From Candidatus Zhuqueibacterota bacterium (lineage in GTDB: Bacteria > Zhuqueibacterota > Zhuqueibacteria > Residuimicrobiales > Residuimicrobiaceae), in assembly GCA_016934435.1 (NCBI GenBank), contig JAFGSU010000223.1:1-6066 (forward strand): a DNA stretch of 6,066 nt, read 5' to 3'. Made by a program: the position numbers and the translations under genes. This document shows positions 5,554 to 6,066 of this stretch, in pieces. Each line of letters opens with the position of its first letter. The stretch's first letter is position 1. The notes beneath the pieces were generated by a model, which made no database searches, was not told where the DNA came from, and saw only the letters and a program-made list of their open reading frames with translations.

Positions 5554-6066
5554 TTGTTCAATACAGCAACAACGACTGATCCTGAATCCGGGGATGGCGG
5601 TACAGGGGCAATATCTTCATTTAGCCATCGATCCATGGCAACGATATTCGAAATCCGCATTCATCATAATGATCGCGTTTACGCGGAACAGGCCGCAGTG
5701 GATGCTTTCCGATTGCTTGATCGCATCGAGTCCGATCTCAACCGCCATGATCCCAACAGCGATGTGTCGCAGTTGAATGCCGCAGAGCCTGGAGAAGAGA
5801 TTCGCTTGGGTTTGCACGCCTATCAATGCCTGCAGCTGGCATTCGTTGTGCATGAGGCCAGCCGGGGCGCTTTTGACGTCACCGTTGGCGGCATTAAAGA
5901 TTTGTATGCGCAAGCTGGTTCCTGGTGGCAGCGGTTAACCGGGCGTTGTGCCGCCAAAACTCATCGGGTGGGCATGCGACATATGCAAATGGTTGATGAT
6001 CGCCGTGCGGTTATCCTCGATGCGCCGGTGACGGTGGATCTGGGCGGCATCGGCAAGGGCTATGCG
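5554..6066 (+). CDS. apbE: ApbE-type FAD:protein FMN transferase, N-terminal part (3' end outside window)
   Basis: ApbE enzymes transfer FMN from FAD to a threonine of target proteins such as NqrB/NqrC and RnfD/RnfG-type subunits, in a Mg-dependent reaction. The 171 visible codons from TTG 5554 show the family order: SMATIFEIRI (27-36), equivalent to the usual AMGT-F-I strand; a helix ending ESDLNRHDPNSDVSQLN (59-75), as in L-S-x-F-x-P-S-D-x-S-x-x-N; RGAFDVTVG (104-112); and VDLGGIGKGYA (161-171), the flavin-binding hallmark, right at the window edge. The last third to half is missing. The frame is open from 5536. ATG 5635 would start at Met28, just inside the conserved first strand, with no ribosome site; TTG 5554 adds 27 residues including SSFSHRS and has GAGG 11 bases ahead. 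Neither choice gives a signal peptide or lipobox, unlike many periplasmic ApbE lipoproteins. No flavinylation target is visible nearby. Family assignment is firm; the start is uncertain. Confidence 0.88.
   Translation, partial: MFNTATTTDPESGDGGTGAISSFSHRSMATIFEIRIHHNDRVYAEQAAVDAFRLLDRIESDLNRHDPNSDVSQLNAAEPGEEIRLGLHAYQCLQLAFVVHEASRGAFDVTVGGIKDLYAQAGSWWQRLTGRCAAKTHRVGMRHMQMVDDRRAVILDAPVTVDLGGIGKGYA

Noticed and set aside
5301..5660. Minus-strand open frame of 119 codons across the glycosyltransferase end and the spacer
   Set aside because: It is antisense to the glycosyltransferase and ApbE genes, and its middle is generated by the TTGAAT-type microrepeat.

Overview
The window carries six protein-coding genes, all on the + strand; the first is cut by the left edge and the last by the right edge. 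No rRNA, tRNA, transposase gene or CRISPR array is visible. Moderate GC content, Shine-Dalgarno-like sites of the AAAGGA/GGAG type, a Tat-exported Gfo/Idh/MocA oxidoreductase, a secreted discoidin-like protein and short palindromic intergenic repeats suggest an uncultivated heterotroph of the FCB/PVC type (for example Calditrichota/KSB1-like or a relative). This placement is an inference from gene content and is weak.

Layout: (1) 2-640 is the C-terminal part of a Gfo/Idh/MocA oxidoreductase. (2) 641-957 is intergenic and contains two copies of a 27-base hairpin-plus-tail repeat. (3) 958-3611 is a tight three-gene cassette: a second Gfo/Idh/MocA oxidoreductase with a twin-arginine signal, a four-helix DoxX-family membrane protein, and a secreted protein with an F5/8 type C (discoidin-like) domain. 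(4) 3612-3892 is intergenic, with a perfect spaced palindrome TTGTAC-N5-GTACAA. (5) 3893-5476 is a polytopic GT-C glycosyltransferase of the Agl23/TIGR03663 type. (6) 5477-5553 is a short spacer with a 14-base tandem microrepeat, a compact hairpin and a consensus TATAAT. (7) From about 5554 to the right edge lies the N-terminal part of an ApbE-type FAD:protein FMN transferase, whose start is ambiguous (TTG 5554 or ATG 5635).

How the genes may work together: the oxidoreductase, DoxX and discoidin genes are separated by only 39 and 20 bases with well-placed ribosome sites, so they are probably co-transcribed. An exported sugar-type dehydrogenase, a small membrane protein of a family linked to quinone/redox functions, and a secreted carbohydrate-binding-like protein would fit a cell-envelope system that binds and oxidises or rearranges a sugar. 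That is a hypothesis; no substrate can be read from the sequence. The glycosyltransferase and ApbE genes look like independent units with their own upstream regions. The cassette is the best candidate for an under-described system; the rest is mainly recognisable families.
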